From positions 8,184,001 through 8,248,000 of the forward strand of contig NC_079879.1 of the NCBI RefSeq assembly GCF_029227915.1: DNA of 64,000 nucleotides. The letters run 5' to 3'. The stretch is from Hydractinia symbiolongicarpus. Its lineage: Eukaryota > Cnidaria > Hydrozoa > Anthoathecata > Hydractiniidae. The notes under the pieces were generated by a model, which had not been told where the DNA came from, searched no databases, and saw only the letters and a list, made by a program, of their open reading frames with translations. Below, piece after piece: positions 24,254-36,379 of this stretch; within the stretch, counting starts at the first letter, position 1; every line of letters starts with the position of its first letter. A program made the translations under genes and the position numbers.

Positions 24254-26714
24254 CTCTCTGATGTCCAATATTTTTTCGTGTTTTCGCTCTTTGTTTTCTC
24301 TGGCAATTTTGTATTGTTTTTCCAAACCTTTCAAGAGAGACGTGAAGCTGGTACCTCTTTTCTTTAAGTTAGCCCCTTCTTCGCTCGCCTTTGTGCGGAG
24401 AATATATCGAATAATGTCGTTAAACGTTTTGTTCGTTTCATTGTAACCCTCTGATACAGAAATCTCATAAAATGGGCACGAGTATTTTTCTGAAAGTTTT
24501 TTCCCATCATCCTTTGACACTTCACGTAAATGATGCAAGTCTTTTTTATTACCAATCACAATAAACATGGCATTATTTGTCCGTGTCATCTCGATTAACT
24601 TGTGTATCCTCTGTATTTCCTCAAAACTTTTTTCCTGGGTAACTGAGTAAACAAGTATAAATGCGTCTCCCCAAACAAAATCTTTTTCTCGTCTTTGGGT
24701 ACCATTCTAAATAAGATAAGATTTTTTATTATAAAATACAGCTAACGTAGTTTCGGCAAATAAATTAAACGAAGCAGATGCCCTTCAAATTGTCCACCCC
24801 ACGTTTTTAACAATTCAGAGAAACCAAAATTCATGTAGGCAAAAATTAAAATTTTTTTTTCTTATGGAATGAGTTGGAATCTAATTTTCTCCTCTCGATC
24901 TTATCACTGAAAAAAAGACAGTGTTTATGCAATGCTATTTTTGGCCGAGATGTCAACAAATAGAGGACACGGTCAGATGTCATGTCATCACTGTGTCAGG
25001 TTTGTGAGAAAGAGAACGTTTTCCAAACATATTTTCTCCTCGTGTTCACACAAGAAATAAGAAAAATGCGATATGCCAATATACTTATTATAGCTATCAA
25101 TACAGGGACGATCAGTACCATCTTGTTTTTGTATATCACAATATTACAGAAAAGAGAACTAGAGATAAAGTTGATGAAGAATATTCTGAATGACTTATAT
25201 CCCAAACTTATATCCCAAACTTTTTCTCCCTATATTTTAATGCAAATTCCAAATCAAGGGCGGAACAGAACGGAACGGATAATTTTGATATCATGGTTAA
25301 TAAATTTTTTCGTCACGATTCGTTCTAAATCAAACTGAAAGTTATATTTATCTTGCGTTTTCAACTTTTTATAAACCGTAATTATTGGATTTAGTGCATA
25401 TCTTCCAATTAACGAAAGCCATTTTAAAATTAACGCAGACGATTTGGTAATTCTGGCAAAAGTGACAAAAAGAAAAGTTGGTTGACTTAAAGGGAGTCCA
25501 ACACTTTTGTGCATGTAACCAGAAAAAAATGAAGAATATGCATCAAGAAAAGAAACTTGTGGTTGGACAGAACGACATCCATGAATGATATTTAGACAAT
25601 CACATTTGTTCTTGTTAAATTTTGTTTTATAAAAACAGGAGTAGTATTTTATTAAGAAAAACTTTCCTTTTTTTGTTTATAGTCTATTATCTTAGACTAC
25701 CTTTAAAAATTTACACGCACTTCCAAATTAGCGCAAGTCCTAATCAAGTACACACCTTAGAAACTCTTTTTTGAATGACTTAGCGCACAGTACGCTAAGT
25801 TGACAAAATTGGTAAGTCGTGACAAAATCATAATGACCAAATACACGCTTTCTTTTTAAAGAATACTGATATAATTTTGACCAGGTTGGCCGTTGTTCTT
25901 ATTTCCTCAGAACAAACGGCCTATTGTTTTTAACTTGAAATTCCAGCCTATTATTTTAATAAAATATATTCTTATAAAAGAAGTATATTCAAATACGCAT
26001 AACCGCTAAAAACAGAACTGCATGCAACAGCGTGCCGTCTGGATAAGCGCGCCTTCTGGGTAAGCGCTCCCTCAAGAAGTAGATATTTAGTCACTCCAGC
26101 TTATGGTGAAAACAATTCGTTTCAACATCTCCTGACAGTGAAGACAATTCGTCCCTACCTCCCCTGCGGTGTCTTTCATATCAATAACCAGAGTTGAATT
26201 ACCAATCCCGATATGACGTCGATGAGTTGACTCTACAAATATTATACGTGTACGAGTTACACATATCTCTAATATTTTTGATCTTATGTTAATCTAAGCA
26301 CCCATATGGTGCGGTTGGCTACCTTGAAAAAAGCAAAATATTCTCTCATGATTTTTTTTAAATCCTGTCTCCTTAACGACAAATCGTAATACAATTACCA
26401 TACCGTTACTATATATAACTGGATCATGTAACACCTTAACCGAGCGTGTTCTGGAAAATTAAATATAATTACCTAAATATGGATCATATTCTCCAATGAA
26501 TCTTCTTGTCAAAAACCTGACCATCAATGCTAAACAAATAGTGTTAACACACGAGTTCAAACTTAGAATATAAAAAAGGCGGGAAATAAAAAAATAAGTA
26601 AATTATTTGATAAATGGTTATCTACATACCTGACTTGCCAACTCCTTGTGATCCTAACAATACCAGTTTGATGACAGGATGATTTTGCGCGCCACGTAGA
26701 TGACGTTTTGACAT
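24239..26714 (-). CDS. RERG/RASL-like small GTPase, 4 exons
   Basis: Exons on the minus strand are 26630-26714, 26473-26529, 26159-26232 and 24239-24706; phases agree and give 227 residues. The G1 loop is GSQGVGKSA (Ras position 12 is Gln). The switch region keeps RFLTRRFIGEYDPYLEST, closely RERG-like. G3 is DTAGE, so the catalytic Gln (Ras Q61) is Glu. Later come WGDAFILVYSVT, G4 NKKD and a G5-like EIS. The basic tail has TSLLKGLEKQYK like other RERG/RASL11/RASL12 proteins and no CAAX box, so no prenyl anchor is expected. The C-terminus REVVCV comes from a short tandem repeat. The assignment to RERG versus RASL11/12 is not resolved. Confidence 0.88.
25892..25985 (+). repeat. dispersed repeat A, copy 1
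   Basis: Contains TTGTTCTTATTTCCTCAGAA, then GGCCTATTGTTTTTAACTTG, then 'attccagcct' and 'aaaatatattcttataaaa'. The same order of blocks occurs at 27905-27990 and inverted at 33496-33577. It lies in the last intron of the small GTPase gene. No family assigned. Confidence 0.5.
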
Positions 26715-27904
26715 TTTTTTTCTGAAACAAAATGGCTCGTTTAAAATATCACGTACTTCGTATTGAAAGCTTTACAGTAATAATTCAAATGATAGAGGCA
26801 CCAGAGAAATTTAGACACTTCGGTCTGGCACTAAATCCACTTAAGAAACCACAACAAACCCTGAAGGATTCTTCTCTTTTCTTAAGTGCCACTAAATATT
26901 TGATTAATGCTGTATAGAGTTGCAGGTGATTGTTCTACGTAATCTCGAGAAACTTTTTAACAACCAATGGAATATTAAAAAGGCATTGGGGTAGCTTCTT
27001 AGGCATAAGATACATAACACAGATAAATATATCTCCCCCAAATAAAAACAAAAAACAAATCAAGTCCAATCTATCTAACGCGATTGCTTTGTTACAATCC
27101 TTTTCTTCGTAAAAAAAATCTCCCACTTGTAGTATATATTCACACAAAAACATCAAAAAACCTTCCCCTATCACGTCCTTTCGTTTTTGTCACACAACCT
27201 CAGAACAGTAAAAGCTGTAAACGCTATTGTTGTTTTAGACAGTATTAAATATTTTTTAACCTCAAACGTAGCCAATATTATCCTTCCTATATCACCTATT
27301 ACCATATCAGCTTCATTTCCAGTTTCCTCTTTTCATTTACTGTAATCAAACAGACACAAGTATTAGAAACAAAGTTGTTCTCATGCAACAATTTGACAGT
27401 TGATTTTGAAATCTAAACACGATTATTATGAAATATGGAGTGTGATCGCTTTAAGTCTGTTGTTCATATAAGCGAGGGAATGTGTTCGGACGGCACGAAT
27501 CTTTCCCTTAATAATTTTTCACCTTTTCATCGAATGAAAGAAACATGTACGCCTTTTATTGTCAGATTTGCCACATTGTCTGGTCTCGACAACCACAAAT
27601 CTTTTCTCGCCTATTTCAGCCTTGAGTCATCAAAAATTATGTTAATAAATTTAATTACCCATTATTTCAATATTTGCAAATTTTGCGACTTATTGATATT
27701 TTCGCGGAAAACAAATTATTTGCGAAAATTTATCTAACAAGATGAATATAGAAAAAAATTTGTCTTGTGGCAAACCCAATCAAGTATGTAGGGCTAAGTA
27801 TACGAAGCAAGATTAATACCACTGATGTAATTTCCTTACAATAGGTCTACACGCTTTTTAATACGAGAGTATTAAAATTCTAACCTAGCTGGTCATTATT
27901 CATA

Positions 27905-27990
27905 TTTCTCTATTGTTCTAAACAATGGACCTATTGTTTTTAACCTGTATCCAAGCCTAATATTCTTATAAAGCATATTCTTATGCAAAA
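27905..27990 (+). repeat. dispersed repeat A, copy 2
   Basis: Reads CTATTGTTCTAAACAATGGA, then CCTATTGTTTTTAACCTG, then 'atccaagcctaatattctt', then 'ataaagcatattcttatg'. It is the best match to the inverted copy at 33496-33577, including an internal short hairpin TTGTTctaAACAA. Confidence 0.6.
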
Positions 27991-30900
27991 GAATGCGTGT
28001 ATAACAAAATCAAAACACGGAGAAAAAAATATTTGAGACACAAAAATTAAAATTTTGTAAACTGAAATAACCTAATGTAATTTAATCAATTTTATTTTCT
28101 ACCTAATCTTCAGTAAGAGACTAGTTGTACTGCCAGGTAAGGGGTAACCTCCTTATATGTGATATATCTTTTTCTTATCTTGAAAAGAATCCATAAATTA
28201 AATTTAGTGAAAAAGAAGCAACTTTAGTGTCAAAAAAATCAACGAACAATCAAGTATATTCAATTTGATTTTTTTAAAAAAATTAATCGCCAGTTGAACG
28301 CAAGATTATTGGCCATTGATACTATATTAGCCTCGAATACTTTTAACCTGACAAAGAAATGTCTGAACACAAAAGCTTGCGAAAACGATACCACACCTGA
28401 GCAAAAACTGATTTCACTAGCTATACACAAAATAAGGTCTCTACCATATGCACTCCACGTCTTTTGTAATTTTTTTTTATCGTTTGCTCGCAGTCTAAGT
28501 GTTTACGAAATTGCTTTATAAAATGTTGTCTCCCGTGAGGAATCCTGTTTGTTTCAAAATGAGTGATAATTTATAAACAGTAAGCGTCAGTACAAGAGCA
28601 ATTTATATACTCCCTGTGATATCTAATTTTAAACAAAAATAGTTCTTCCCATTTAATTCAAATGACTCAAAAATGACAACAAATTAAAAACACTTTTTTA
28701 TGTAAAAATAGTGTTGAAAATTTCAAGATAAGCATATTCTTAGGATATTCTTAACTTTTTGTCTAATTTCATCTTTGATATTCTTATAGAATATAATCTA
28801 TAACAAAAGCGAGTTCAATGTTTACCTTTTTGGAGAAACCAATTCTGATATTTATGAAAATATTTCTCTTCACAAAGCCTTGAGATGCTGTCTCGGAGAG
28901 ATAACACGTTAAAGAAATGTCAATTCAGACAGACAGTAAGTGTTAGATCAAAAATGACATCTAATGTTATAAAAACGATAAAAATAAACCTAACTGTTTG
29001 AATTGAGAAAAAAAATTAAGGAAGGCGTTCTTTTGATCTTTAACCACGTCTTGTTAGCGTATCGCTCATTTTAATTAAACACGTGATTAATGGACGGAAA
29101 TAATTAGGTTAATGTGTTTGTCCTCATGACTATTTTTCTTGTTTTCTACGTGTCTGCTACGTGATTTCTTTCTTATGAGAAACATTTGCGGTAATATAAC
29201 GAGTCCTTTGAGTTTTATGTTCCCACCAAATTCACGGGTGGCTATCTTTTATTCTTGTGTTAGGTTTTTCTAGAAAAAATTTACCGTGTGAGTTGAAACG
29301 CTACATGAATAGTTACATAAAAAATAAATAAGGTTCATAAATTCTTTACCAATCTCGTACCCAGGGCTTTTTTATTTTTTTAAATCTGGCCGTCTGAGAT
29401 TTTCAGAGAGAAAAAAAAAACCCTGGCGATGGGGTTGACGCCTTCTGAAACTCGCCTTTCCTTTATTTCAATGTTGTCTCAGGATGTCGCTTTTGTTTTA
29501 ACAATGTGGCCCACATAAATCCAACATTGACTATGAAGGGGGGGCAAGCTACAAGTGCAGTTTCGGCAATTATTAACGTGTCAATATTTTTAGGGTGTTT
29601 TGTTGCATTTTCGTCCACGAAACTATTTAAACTATCCATTGATTTTTTTGCGTGTAAATTTTTTACAAAAAGAAAGTTTTAGTATTAAAATTACGTCATT
29701 TTTCGAATTTGGCTGAAAACGCAAAACGGTCAACCATTTAACTATTCAAAGCTGACAGGATACAAAATCTCTAATTTGCGTATGTATAAGCCATGTGAAG
29801 AGCTTTTAAAATTTTCTACTTGCACCTTCTAGCATGCTAGCGATACTTCGAAGACCGCAAAGGTACATAATTTTGTAAAAAATGGTCACTTTGACGCGAA
29901 ACTACCACCAACATTTTAACAGTTTGGATCTAGCAAAATGACCCATGCAAACAAATTTGTAGCCTTAAAGTTAGACAAAATGAGTGAATATAAAGAAACA
30001 GTATAATAACTTGCGAAAGAGGAACCTTGATAATTATAGTCCTGTCACAATATATTTTGATCAGAGTTGTAGGCTAAAAATTAGTACTACCAATCCTGTT
30101 GTAAAATAAGTAGGAAAAAAATATTGATATGCGTATGAGTTAAATTATTACATCAACATTTAAAATATAAAGATGCCACAAAAAAGTCTAAATACACTGT
30201 ATTACAGTCCCAATTACGTTCCTCCTATTGCACAACACATATTGCAAACCGGAGACACATCAAGAAAAAAATATATATATATATATATATAAATAATAGT
30301 TGATTTTGCGCGAGCCACAGCGAAATCAAAAAAAATTCATGAAAATACAACGATCGAGTAGACTCACCTGTTTAAGCAAACTTATATCAGCCAATTTTAG
30401 TAATTAAGTGCTATCTTCACGCGACAATACCACAGTTGTTAGATCCTCTAAACTTTTCACCGCATGCATTCATTAGGAAGTGAACAATAAGCTTCAAACC
30501 GTGTATTAATCCTACTTACTTAGGAAGCTAAGCTTGTTTAAAAAATTCAATATACAACTATTGCCTCTGCATTCTTAAAAGGTTTAAAATTTTCAAAATA
30601 TTGTACAACTTGTTGAGCAAAACAAATCACATATATTTTTGTCCGTATTGCATAAAACTTTACAGTTTAAAACGCAAAGCAACTTTCCCTCCTTGCAATA
30701 GCGCTTTATGTTGATCATTGATCGCATACACTGTTAAAGAGAGTTTGACCGTAGACATTGGCAAAGAGAATTTGCCCGTGATGATTGGTAAAGATAGTTT
30801 TGCAGCGTCGAATAAAAGACATAGTTTAACTGTGTAAATCGGTGTTTCACTGATCTACATTAATGAGAAAAGTGTAATTGTATGCATTTGTGAAGAGAGT

Positions 30901-31888
30901 TTGACTACGGACATTCGAAAGGTTTCATAGTGAGCGTTGTAAAATTAATAGCCAGTGCAAGCAGAGTCTAACTGGCTTTAATTGTTTCTTTTCACCTGTT
31001 TTTCAGTTCTTGCTGTTCTATTATATTAAGATTTACAAATTTTTTAACATCGCCATTTTTATTATTATTCTAGTCGTGAAAGATTATTTAGCATATATTT
31101 TGTAAGACTTTGCTATGTTTCTATGTACTTCTGTTATATGTTTAAGCTTCTTAAAGTTGAAGATTTCCTAACCTGCCAAAGTTTCTTAAAAGTTTCTTAA
31201 AATTTACCTTTTTTAGCCTAAGGTTTCTTATAGACTAGTTTCTTATAAAAAAAACGTGTTGTGTAATTACCTGCATTTACTTATCTTGTTCCAGAATTTG
31301 TGTTACTTTTAATGTTGTGAACTGGCGCTTAAAAAATATCCCATGATATAACTGACCTCATATTAAGACAACAAAAACAAAAAAAATTTTCTATTCTTAC
31401 AATGATAAATTTCTCCCTGGGTGATGCCGTCCTTTCTATTTTGATAGACGGTACTTCCTGGGAGGTTCTACACAGAAATAAAACCATTTCATCTCTTGAA
31501 CCTCAAATTAGATTTTCATGGCACTCAAAATTAAATAAATTGGTGATAAATATGGTGATCAGGGTAAAAAATAACTGTTTTTATGTGTTGATGTTTTTAT
31601 ATGTTTACTGTTCCAATTTTTATATAAATATTCCTCCTTTTTTGACTTTAGGGTGTGTAGAACTAGGGGTGTTTGCAAATTTAAACTTTGGACGCAATAA
31701 TTATCGGAGTAAAATAGTATTATTAGTAGTAAAGTAAGGCAGATAAACCTATTAACTGATACCGAAATCGTTTAGACAATCCACAGTAACACAAAATGGT
31801 TCTTGTCAATTACCCATGCTTAATTTTATAAGAAAAAAAATAAACTTCATTTAAACAAGACTGTTTCCTAGAATAAGAAAAATTGTAA

Positions 31889-32010
31889 TCTATATTATAA
31901 TACCCGCATACGTCTGTCCGTCCGTCCGTCCGTCCGTCTGTCTGTCACGCAAAATGGTAGCTTAGCTGCGACGGGCGAACCCGTTGATTTTTCCACGGGC
32001 TAACGGCTAG
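31889..32010 (+). mobile_element. Helitron-like non-autonomous element, 122 bp
   Basis: It starts TCTATATTATAATACCC after a host A and ends CTAG before a host T, the ends and A/T target expected of Helitrons. Inside are a TCCG/TCTG simple repeat (about 31910-31945), the block 'tgtcacgcaaaatggta' and, near the 3' end, a small GC-rich hairpin (31971-31984). The element at 38384-38513 shares this layout in inverse orientation. There is no coding capacity. Confidence 0.65.
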
Positions 32011-33495
32011 TGTAAAAGGTTAATAAATATAAAATATATTCTTATCCTCTCTTCGAGTTCTATCCAACAACGTGAGTTCGATTTCAATAAAACCAATTAT
32101 GCCTTTCTACCAGAATTCTTATATGCCAGGACAGATTCTCAAATTATTCCGGGGCTATTAGCAAGGCTGGTTAAGGTGTGTATCAGAAAAAAAAACACAT
32201 ATTGTTAAGCTTAAAAAGATTTATTTCGTTTAAATCAGAGTATGATACAAATTTCAGGTAGGTACAATTTTATTTTCTAATTAAAATATGTATGTAAAAG
32301 TGTATTTTAGATAAAAGAAATATTTACAATTTGTAATTTTAAACTTGCGCCCGTCTTTTTATTTATATGCATATTTTATGCATGTGTTCCAAAGAAGGGC
32401 GCATATTAAAAATAAGACCGTTATACTAAAATCAACTAATAAGACAATTAAAATGTCGTAAAAAAAATACTTTTGATTATCCAAATATACTATATTTTTA
32501 GTACAGTAATATCTTTCGCAGTTTCATGCATAAAAACACATCTTCGACAAAAAAGCGCATACTTCTCAAACTGCGCATGCGTTTAAAACATGTTCATTTA
32601 AGATGTTACGTCATCATTTGAAGCCTCGTTTATTTTCTTCCAGTCTTCAACAAGAAGCTGTTTGGATTCTTTTCTTAAACGAATCCAAAATATGCTAAAT
32701 GTGAAAATATAGATCAACTTACATGGTGCTGCAAAATTTCAGATTTTTTTCGCTGTTGAAATAAAAATTAACCTCTAACCAGCTTGATCACAACATTTAG
32801 GACAAAGAACAACTTTTTGCGCAAAAATTAATACCCGCGAAAATTGTAATACTACAGGTTACAATAAAGAAACGTATTTATATTTTGTCAAAACGCACAA
32901 TTTTACTGTCTCTATTTTGTCTAAAATTTAGAATTTTGCTATTTTTTCTTGTTATTTGCGTGAAAAACCAGGCTGCGTAAAAACTAATCGCGAAATACAT
33001 TCATATTACCATTACGCGAGAATAAGTATGAATGTAAATTGTTTGTTGTTTGAATAGACCACAACATTCAGTAGGTTCTGTATCAGATTCTATCAAATTA
33101 ATACACAAAAAAATAACTATTTTCTAAACAGGGTGGTAGGAGATTCAAAAACTTTGTAATTTTAGGAGAATTGAGAAGGTTTATGGTCAAATTTGAAGAA
33201 AAAACGCTAAAAATTAGAACTAAACTGCTAAAAGTTTAGGAGAAAATGAAGTTACTGGTAATCAAACCTTCCTTGTTTCAATGTTTAGATGCTGTTTTTG
33301 TCACAGAAATTAATAACAAAAGTTATCAATTGAAAAAAAATGTTACCATAAACAATTTTAGGAGATTTTAGGAGGAATCAATATTTTAGGAAGTGTTATA
33401 GGTCGGAATTTTCGATACACAAAATCACTGAATCTTTTTGCATTTTAGCACATTTCGTCAACAAAACATTGTGTCATTTCAAGCAAAATAAAAAC

Positions 33496-33577
33496 ACATA
33501 AAAAATATGCTTTAAAAGAATATCAGACTGGGATTTCAGCTTAAAAACAATAGGTTTATTGTTTAGAACAATAAACC
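33496..33577 (-). repeat. dispersed repeat A, copy 3 (inverted)
   Basis: The minus strand reads TTGTTCTAAACAAT, then ACCTATTGTTTTTAAGCTG, then 'aatcccagtctgatattctt' and 'aaagcatattttttatg', matching copy 2 block for block. It lies just downstream of the SLC46-like stop codon. Confidence 0.6.
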
Positions 33578-33622
33578 AACGTTGTTATAATGTCGGTATT
33601 CTCACAACAATAAAGCGTGTAC

Positions 33623-36379
33623 TCACATGACTAGTGTTAAGGGTATCAACAATAGCGTGGCTGGAACGTAGAAGAACTTGTCTGCTTTACCAGTCGAGTT
33701 TAACTTCGTGTATGCAGCATTATAAATGAAGTTGCCAATGAATACAAAAATCATCTCGACTGATGACAAAGCAGAAAAGACAGCTCCTGAAATTACAAAA
33801 AGGAAATAGACCGTGGGTTAACAGGAGAAGAAATTAATGGTTAGCCTACAAAGACAAAGAAGCACAGCGCAAGATCAAAATCTAACAAGACCTAAAAGAT
33901 TCAGTATACACTGTAAGTAAAAGCAGGTATTCTTATCCTTCCTGGCAAAACGTAATTTCCACCCCAGGAGCAAAAGTTATGAAATAAAATGAAAGAGAGG
34001 GCACTCTCTACACCATAGACTAAGCGAGTATAAAAATGATATTATATCTAGTGTCAGGAAATACGAAACAACTGTGCTTTTAAGGTATAAATATAAATCT
34101 AAGTCAGAAAAACACATTACAAATAAGTAAACAAAATATACCAACCTTGTTCCGAGGCTTCAACTGTTCTTGATATATATGAGCGAAATATAGGAGTTTG
34201 GAGAGCACCGAACGCTCGTACTGCCACCGCTACCAAAAAAGATAAAAAAATAATCGGAACAATAACATTAACATGGAATCAAATTAATGCACTATAAAAT
34301 TACACCACAAACTTACATCCGTAAGCCAAAGTTTTATTTCGTGCTGATGCCAACATAATAAATCCCACGATCGAAGCAAGGATTGATAAAGCAGCTACTA
34401 AAAGATCTGGTAAAAACCTCAAACCAACTTTTACACCTATGATGGTTCCAATTCCAAGTAGAAGCATCTGTGTACCAAGAAAATTACCAATGTCGAGAGC
34501 GGGCCAACAAAACGGCCGGTTTAAAAAATACAGGTTAATAACTTGAACAACGCCGATTGTGAAACAGAACCCTAAAATAAGGATTCCCATGCCCAAAAAC
34601 ACGATCCAACGTCGAGGGCGTTGTCTCGTCATAACGTCCCATAAAATTTTCGGTTGCCTACGCAACTCCCGGAAATTCAGACTAGCAGTTTTATCTTCTT
34701 CCGCCAGCATTGTTTTATAATTTAAGGATTCCTTCAAAACAACGATGACGTATAACAACGAACCAAAATAGCAAGTGGCCACCAGAATTTGTGGTGGAAT
34801 AAACGAGTATTTTTGAATGAACGGCCCACTAACGTAGCTGCTGATAAACAGACCAAAAAAGTTCGCAGCTTCCAAGATAGCTAAATGAAAATGTAAACAT
34901 ATCTCAAAGTAAAATTTGAAGGGTTTTTAGTCTTCAGTTGCACAATCTTCTATGCACCTTTTGATATGGAAATTAAATCTAACAAGAAATACTTCGAGAA
35001 GAGGTAAAAAAATTGGCAAATTCCCAAATATTATTTTTAGGGTTGTACTTTTTTCATAAATAACAAATTAATTTCTTGAGTTATCCAATATTGGAGCACT
35101 AAGAGGTGGTACTTAAACTATCTGCGATTGTCAAACCAAAAAATTTAGATATTGAGTTCAAAATATCATAATTTAAAAACATTTACGGAGATAAAAATCC
35201 CGAATTTACTAGTTTTCACGGGGCAAAAAGTATTCATTAAATATTCCGTTTTTTTGCGGTTTTTATGGACACCTTTAATATCTGACAATTTGTTCAAGTT
35301 CTCAGAGTAACTTATTTCAACAAAGAAATATTTATTGCAAACCAATCACTGGCCGGTCTTACCTAATCGTCCTGGTAGTTTCTCCTTCTCGGTTATGTCA
35401 GCAATATAAGCGAATGCAATCATAAAGGCGCCTGTAAAAGAACCAGCCAATCCGTTAAAAAATCCACCAATGTATAAAACATAGACCGGCAACTCTAGGA
35501 CCATGGTTAACAGAACCAGCAACCCATCAATAAAAGCTCCGGCAGCCGATATTATCATTATGCTGCGCCGACCGATTTTGTCAGAAAGCACCCCATAAAA
35601 CATCATGGCGACCACACTTGGGACAGTTTGACAAAAACTATGAGCAATGTTAAATCTTGCTGATAACTTCTGAACCTAAAAAAAATTAAGGTGCATGCTT
35701 TTACCTGTTACCATAGCAACAACAAGCCAATAAAATATCTTTCAAAATATCCATACAACAAGCGCAGTGTCGTGTACGCACGTTTTTGATCACTTAACAT
35801 AACGGAAACATAGCGGAATTACATGAAGGGAATTAATCTTCAAAGAAAGAAATTTTTGCGAATTTATTATTAAAAAAAGTTATTATTCGCGAAATTTACG
35901 AACATTAATTCTGGCGAAACTTGATTTTTTTCTGTCTTTTAAAATATGATTTATACCATTTTTTTTTCTAGTTATCTAGCAATAGATAAGTGAATTTTAA
36001 CTTCAGCAGTGTTTATTTAGGTGTTTCACATAAACAACGGCAAAAACTCAAAGGATGACCGAAATACAAAAATGCGCGAAAATAAAACTCAAGCTAAAAT
36101 ATATTAACGCAAATTTTTTTTAAATATAGTTAGAGCCTTACTAGTATTAACACTGTATTTACACTATACCTGTTGTTGCAAATTCTTTTCCGTAGCATTC
36201 ATTTTCCCTGGATCACACGAAGTCGAACGACGTTGATAATCATACGTAAAACCTTGATCGTCGCTATAGCGACTATACACATACTGCTGAACAAGAGGTA
36301 ATTCCAACATGGCGGCAAACAAATACATAATAATGACAGGATCAGGAGAATATCGAACGATGTGCATAAACGATACCAT
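33623..36379 (-). CDS. SLC46/PCFT-like MFS transporter, 5 exons
   Basis: Exons: 36170-36379, 35363-35675, 34317-34880, 34146-34229 and 33623-33786; phases agree and give 444 residues, normal for the family. Known relatives are the proton-coupled folate transporter and other SLC46 carriers. TM1 follows EPV-like RYSPDPVIIMYLFAAMLELP. Exon 2 holds GVLSDKIGRRS, the major facilitator loop 2-3 signature, then TM3-TM4. Exon 3 carries TM5 to TM9 around a charged central loop with FRELRRQPK and QRPRRW. Exon 4 ends RTVEASEQG, like the SLC46 'PDEQG' segment. An in-frame ATG 25 codons upstream (36454) would add a less likely leader. The substrate cannot be told from sequence. Confidence 0.9.

Larger units (their letters stand above)
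26715..33622. other. 6.9-kb gene-free repeat region
   Basis: No exon-like conservation was found on either strand. The stretch holds copy two of a dispersed repeat (27905-27990), an AT dinucleotide run near 30272-30291, a degenerate 28-bp repeat around 'aagagagtttgaccgtagacattgg' (30734-30920), a Helitron-like element (31889-32010) and 'tttaggag'-rich degenerate sequence at 33150-33400. The promoter of the small GTPase would lie at the left edge; none can be pinpointed. Confidence 0.5.
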
